This document shows, piece by piece, positions 8,641-11,341 of a stretch of DNA of 11,341 nucleotides; position 1 is the first letter of the stretch; each line of letters starts with the position of its first letter. Source of the stretch: Anaerolineae bacterium. GTDB lineage: Bacteria > Chloroflexota > Anaerolineae > Anaerolineales > Villigracilaceae. The position numbers were made by a program, and so were the translations under genes. The notes below the pieces were generated by a model, which made no database searches, was not told the origin of the DNA, and saw only the letters and a list, made by a program, of their open reading frames with translations. Location: assembly GCA_003694975.1 (NCBI GenBank), contig RFJH01000052.1:1-11341 (forward strand), read 5' to 3'.

Positions 8641-8682
8641 AAAACGAAATAAAAGGCACAGCAGCCTCTTGGCAGCGGTGCC
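8641..8682 (-). terminator. Candidate attenuator (hairpin plus T-rich tract) in the operon leader
   Basis: Read on the minus strand, the leader contains a 28-base hairpin (8682-8655): arms of 12 positions with two mismatches, closing with GGCAC/GTGCC and a 4-base loop. It is followed at once by TTTTATTTCGTTTT (8654-8641). This is the form of an intrinsic terminator, yet it lies between the promoter (8733-8704) and the first ribosome binding site (8636-8631). It could end some transcripts early or simply shield the leader. I saw no convincing antiterminator fold or leader peptide. Confidence 0.55.
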
Positions 8683-8703
8683 GGTCTCAAACAGCCGTTT
8701 ATC

Positions 8704-8733
8704 ACTATACAACAAAGCGACGGGGAAAGTCAA
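8704..8733 (-). promoter_or_regulatory. Strong sigma-70 promoter of the Gld-like operon
   Basis: On the minus strand TTGACT (8733-8728) and TATAGT (8709-8704), each 5 of 6 to consensus, are 18 bases apart. Predicted transcription start is near 8697, giving a leader of about 70 bases before the ATG at 8625. It is the best promoter match I found in the window. Confidence 0.78.
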
Positions 8734-8767
8734 TAGGTTTGTGAAATTCTAATCAAATCTTAACCTT

Positions 8768-8794
8768 TTGCCATTCCCTTTTTTCTTGTAGAAT
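8768..8794 (+). promoter_or_regulatory. Candidate promoter of the dehydrogenase-AlaX operon
   Basis: TTGCCA (8768-8773, 5 of 6) and TAGAAT (8789-8794, 5 of 6) are separated by 15 bases, slightly short of ideal. Predicted start is near 8801, leaving a leader of about 30 bases with AAGGAG. It is back to back with the operon promoter on the other strand. Confidence 0.45.
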
Positions 8795-8830
8795 GAGAAC
8801 ATCACCCCCACGCGCAAAGGAGAAACACCA

Positions 8831-9991
8831 ATGGCTTACCGCTACCTCATCCTCGGCTCCGGCAGACAGGGGACCGCTGCCGCCTACGACCTCGCGAAGT
8901 TCGGCGACGCCGACACCATCACCCTCGCCGACGCGAACCCCGAAGCCGCCACGCGCGCCGCCGAACGCATCAACCGCCTGACCGGGCGCGAGGTCGCCTC
9001 GCCCCTGACCCTGGACGTGACCGACGCGTCCGCGCTGCGCACTGCCCTGCAGGGGATGGACGTTGCCCTGAGCGCCGTCCCTTACTACTACAACCTGGGA
9101 ATCACCAAAGCCTGCATTGAGAGCAACGTCAGTCTATGCGATATGGGTGGCAACACCGACGTCGTCTGGAAACAACTCGAACTGGATTCGGAAGCCCGTG
9201 CTGCGGGTGTGAGCATCGTCCCCGATTGCGGCATGGGCCCCGGCCTGAACGTCACTATGGCCGCTTACGCCATAGACTTGCTCGACCAGGCCCACAGCGT
9301 GCGCATCTACGACGGCGGTCTTCCACAAAACCCCATCCCGCCGTGGAACTACGTCGCCACCTTCCACATCAACGGCCTGACCAACGAAATGGACGGGCAG
9401 GCCATCTTCCTGCGCAACGGCGAACTGACACGCGTTGATACGCTCACCGAACCGGAATTCGTGGATATCCCTCCTCTGGGCCGCCTGGAGGCCGATGTCA
9501 CCTCCGGTGGGCTATCCACCTCCCCCTGGACGTTCAAAGGACGCCTGCAAGAATACAGCAACAAAACCCTGCGCTACCCCGGTCATTTCGAATGGTGGCG
9601 CGCCTTCAAAGCGCTGGGGCTTTTCTCGGAAGAACCTTTGCCGATCAACGGTCAGCGCGTCATCCCTCGTCAGGTCTTCCATGCCCTGCTGGAGCCCAAA
9701 CTCCGCGCCGACGAGGTGCGCGATATCTGCGTCATGCGCGTCGTGGGCGAGGGCGAAAAAGACGGTCGGCCCACCCGTGTGGTCATTGACCTGGTGGATC
9801 GCTATGATGAGACGACCGGCTTCACTGCCATGGAACGCCTGACCGGCTGGCATTGCGCCATCATGATGGGCTTCCAGGCGCGCGGCCACATCGGTCCCGG
9901 CGCGCATCGCATGGAAAGCGCCGTCCCCGCTGCCGGCGTGATGGAAGAGATTCGTCGTCGCGGTATCGAATTCACAGTACAATTCGAGTGA
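8831..9991 (+). CDS. Saccharopine dehydrogenase family protein, probable lysine 6-dehydrogenase
   Basis: A 386-residue NAD(P)-dependent oxidoreductase. It starts with a Rossmann fold: LGSGRQG (8-14) after the first strand and Asp34 (TLADAN) at the end of the second, which favours NAD over NADP. Further family features are SAVPYYYN (81-88), PDCGMGPGLN (131-140), GGLPQNPIPPWNY (162-174) and LRYPGH (248-252). Order and spacing resemble Geobacillus-type lysine 6-dehydrogenase (EC 1.4.1.18) from memory, an enzyme that deaminates the epsilon-amino group of L-lysine to 2-aminoadipate 6-semialdehyde, which cyclises. A saccharopine or other amino-acid dehydrogenase role is possible, as families overlap. 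The start is supported by AAGGAG at 8817-8822, 8 bases before the ATG. The AlaX-like gene follows after 36 bases, so the two are likely cotranscribed. Cytoplasmic; no signal peptide. Confidence 0.88.
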   Translation: MAYRYLILGSGRQGTAAAYDLAKFGDADTITLADANPEAATRAAERINRLTGREVASPLTLDVTDASALRTALQGMDVALSAVPYYYNLGITKACIESNVSLCDMGGNTDVVWKQLELDSEARAAGVSIVPDCGMGPGLNVTMAAYAIDLLDQAHSVRIYDGGLPQNPIPPWNYVATFHINGLTNEMDGQAIFLRNGELTRVDTLTEPEFVDIPPLGRLEADVTSGGLSTSPWTFKGRLQEYSNKTLRYPGHFEWWRAFKALGLFSEEPLPINGQRVIPRQVFHALLEPKLRADEVRDICVMRVVGEGEKDGRPTRVVIDLVDRYDETTGFTAMERLTGWHCAIMMGFQARGHIGPGAHRMESAVPAAGVMEEIRRRGIEFTVQFE

Positions 9992-10027
9992 ACATCATCG
10001 CCCAGGCACAACATGAAGGAGAAACCA

Positions 10028-10747
10028 ATGACCGAATTGCTCTACCAGACCGATAGTTACCTTAAAGAGTTCGACGCCACGGTCACCGCTGTAGACGCCG
10101 AACAACGCGCCGTCGTCCTCGATCGCACCGCCTTTTATCCGGGCGGGGGCGGCCAACCTTGCGATTACGGCATCCTGACCCTCGGCGACGTGGACTATCC
10201 CGTCAAAAAGGTCAAAAAGCAAGGCGATGACGTGTTGCATTTTCTGGGAGGAGAGGCTGCGTTACCGCAGGTCGGTGCGGTGGCACACGGGAAAATCGAT
10301 TGGGAACGCCGTTACCTGCTGATGCGCACCCACACCGCGCTGCATATTCTGTGCGGCGTGGTCTTCCGCGATTACGGCGCCCTGGTCACCGGCGGCAACA
10401 TGGAGCCGGGCAAAGGCCGCATGGACTTCGAATTCGAGCGCCTGCAAAAGGAACTCGTCCAGGTCATCGAGGAAGCAGTCAACAAAGAGGTCGCTGCCGC
10501 GCGCGAGGTGCGCGTCCAAATCCTGCCGCGTGAGGAAGCCTTCCAAATCCCCGACCTCATCCGCACCAAAATCAACCTCCTGCCGGAGAGTATCAAGGAA
10601 GTGCGCACGGTTGAAATCGTCGGCCTCGACCTGCAAGCCGATGGCGGCACCCACGTGCGCAACACCTCCGAGGTAGGGCGCATCCGCGTCACGAACTACA
10701 AAAGCAAAGGGGCGATCAACAAACGCATCTACATTGAGGTGGAATAA
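10028..10747 (+). CDS. AlaX-type alanyl-tRNA editing protein
   Basis: A 239-residue stand-alone homologue of the alanyl-tRNA synthetase editing domain, which hydrolyses Ser-tRNA(Ala) (or Gly-tRNA(Ala)) in trans. Visible parts are the N-terminal FYPGGGGQPCD (36-46), the zinc motif HTALH (His102 and His106) and, near the C-terminus, DLQADGGTHVRNTSEVG (201-217), equivalent to the second zinc motif. In that motif the usual Cys (CGGTH) is Asp205, with His209 kept. Length and an N-terminal extension relative to the smallest forms suggest the AlaX-M type. The start is ATG at 10028 with AAGGAG at 10016-10021 and 6-base spacing. An ATG at 10013 lies before the ribosome binding site and lacks one. It is the second gene after the lysine dehydrogenase-like gene, with no terminator between. 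Whether Asp can hold the metal, and so whether the protein is active, cannot be told from sequence. Confidence 0.9.
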   Translation: MTELLYQTDSYLKEFDATVTAVDAEQRAVVLDRTAFYPGGGGQPCDYGILTLGDVDYPVKKVKKQGDDVLHFLGGEAALPQVGAVAHGKIDWERRYLLMRTHTALHILCGVVFRDYGALVTGGNMEPGKGRMDFEFERLQKELVQVIEEAVNKEVAAAREVRVQILPREEAFQIPDLIRTKINLLPESIKEVRTVEIVGLDLQADGGTHVRNTSEVGRIRVTNYKSKGAINKRIYIEVE

Positions 10748-10774
10748 AGAGTGGGCGAGGGTTGCCAGGGGCAA

Positions 10775-10798
10775 ATTGGATGTGACATTGGATGTGGA
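10775..10798. repeat. Two-copy 12-bp tandem repeat (ATTGGATGTG plus 2)
   Basis: ATTGGATGTG appears at 10775-10784 and 10787-10796, separated by AC and followed by GA. It lies between the AlaX gene and the lipoprotein gene, just before an orphan Shine-Dalgarno. Function unknown; it may be a slippage product. Confidence 0.7.
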
Positions 10799-10806
10799 TA
10801 AGGAGG
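10799..10806 (+). promoter_or_regulatory. Orphan perfect Shine-Dalgarno sequence (TAAGGAGG)
   Basis: TAAGGAGG is fully complementary to the common 16S rRNA 3' end. The only start codon at useful distance is TTG at 10813, 6 bases on, but it reads TTG AGA TAA, a two-codon frame. It may be a relic of a lost gene, a two-codon leader, or chance. Confidence 0.4.
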
Positions 10807-10812
10807 AACCGC

Positions 10813-10841
10813 TTGAGATAAAACTCGTACAGCGATAGGGT
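10813..10841 (+). promoter_or_regulatory. Weak candidate promoter of the lipoprotein gene
   Basis: TTGAGA (10813-10818, 5 of 6) is followed after 17 bases by TAGGGT (10836-10841, 3 of 6). The -10 is poor. A short direct repeat GATAGG at 10834-10839 and 10844-10849 overlaps it. The gap of 136 bp before the gene makes an independent promoter plausible. Confidence 0.3.
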
Positions 10842-10883
10842 ACGATAGGTCAACAACTGTCAAACTGAAAAAGGAGAGAGACC

Positions 10884-11303
10884 ATGAACCGCAACAAATC
10901 GTTCGTCCTTCTGACCACCCTGGTCATCCTGCTGGTCACCCTTGCCTGCGCCGTGAACATCGGTGGGGAACCCGGCATCAGCGATGCCCGCACCGCTTTC
11001 GATGAGAAGGGAGACTCGCCTACGAGCGTCTTCGCTCCCGCCGACGATTTCTATGTCGTCGCCCATGCGAGCAATCTTCCTGCCGGTACGGTGATTACGG
11101 CGAAATGGTACGCTCTCAATGTGGAAGGCACCGACCCGAATACACCTTTTTACGAATCGACACTTGACATAGATGAAGATTTCAGCGGTGATTTCTACTT
11201 CCAACTGACCAACAGTGACCTTTGGCCGGTTGGCGATTATCGCGTCGACCTCTACCTTGATGATACTCTGGGGCAGTCCGTAGAGTTCAGCGTATCGGAA
11301 TAG
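10884..11303 (+). CDS. Small predicted lipoprotein with one beta-rich domain
   Basis: A 139-residue exported protein. The N-terminus MNRNKS is followed by a hydrophobic stretch (7-20) and TLAC at 19-22, so cleavage before Cys22 and lipid attachment is likely, although the lipobox (Thr at -3, Leu at -2) is not ideal. The mature part (about 48-139) alternates hydrophobic and polar residues, as in a single Ig-like or beta-sandwich domain: DFYVVAHASNLPAGTVITAKW near 55-75 and WPVGDYRVDLYLDDTLGQSVEFSV towards the end. A closing pattern of this kind (WPxGxYxVxLYLD) looks familiar from Chloroflexota surface proteins, but I cannot name the family. The start is firm: AAGGAG at 10871-10876 with 7-base spacing. 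It is probably on the outer face of the membrane; binding partner unknown. The frame is complete and ends in TAG before the window edge. Confidence 0.85.
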   Translation: MNRNKSFVLLTTLVILLVTLACAVNIGGEPGISDARTAFDEKGDSPTSVFAPADDFYVVAHASNLPAGTVITAKWYALNVEGTDPNTPFYESTLDIDEDFSGDFYFQLTNSDLWPVGDYRVDLYLDDTLGQSVEFSVSE

Positions 11304-11341
11304 ATTGGCTACGCGAAGTACCGAGGTCCGCACAACAGCAC

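Noticed and set aside
7579..8652. 357-codon frame opposite the ABC ATPase gene
   Set aside because: Antisense to an ATPase with all catalytic motifs; no independent promoter or ribosome binding site was seen.
10762..10774. Terminator after the AlaX gene (TTGCC AGG GGCAA)
   Set aside because: A 5-bp stem with a 3-base loop and no following T run; too weak to call.

Overview
The window reads as ordinary chromosomal DNA of a GC-rich, free-living bacterium. The likeliest group is Chloroflexota (Anaerolineae-like). This is inferred from gene style, not from a marker search: a GldA/GldF/GldG/DUF4340 cassette, a primary-type sigma factor with an acidic N-terminal linker, Pro/Thr-rich protein tails, a small lipoprotein, and GT-C membrane proteins of a kind common there. 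There are no rRNA or tRNA genes, CRISPR arrays, transposases or phage genes.

Layout. Positions 1-178 hold a dense intergenic array of degenerate short repeats (CACGAAT and GTTCATC units). Next come two convergent genes for multi-pass membrane proteins of GT-C glycosyltransferase type (220-1818 on +, 1831-3312 on -), with stops only 12 bp apart. A sigma-70 family factor (3429-4649, -) follows, with a clear intrinsic terminator behind it and a good promoter in front. Upstream on the same strand is a tightly packed four-gene operon (8625 down to 4778): ABC ATPase, ABC-2 permease, GldG-like auxiliary protein and a small DUF4340-type membrane-anchored protein. Every internal junction is close enough for translational coupling. 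Its promoter is strong, and its leader contains a hairpin followed by a T-rich tract that looks like an attenuator.

Diverging from this operon on the + strand is a probable two-gene operon: a lysine 6-dehydrogenase/saccharopine dehydrogenase-like enzyme (8831-9991) and an AlaX-type alanyl-tRNA editing protein (10028-10747). In the AlaX protein the usual zinc-ligand cysteine is aspartate. After a 136-bp gap with a 12-bp tandem repeat and an orphan, perfect Shine-Dalgarno sequence, a small predicted lipoprotein (10884-11303) closes the window.

How they work together. The Gld-like cassette forms one predicted membrane complex: ATPase plus permease, with two membrane-anchored extracytoplasmic partners. 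The other genes are housekeeping or envelope functions without an evident shared pathway. I found no convincing wholly new system. The best leads are the leader attenuator, the AlaX ligand change, the apparently leaderless GT-C gene, the repeat array and the orphan Shine-Dalgarno.
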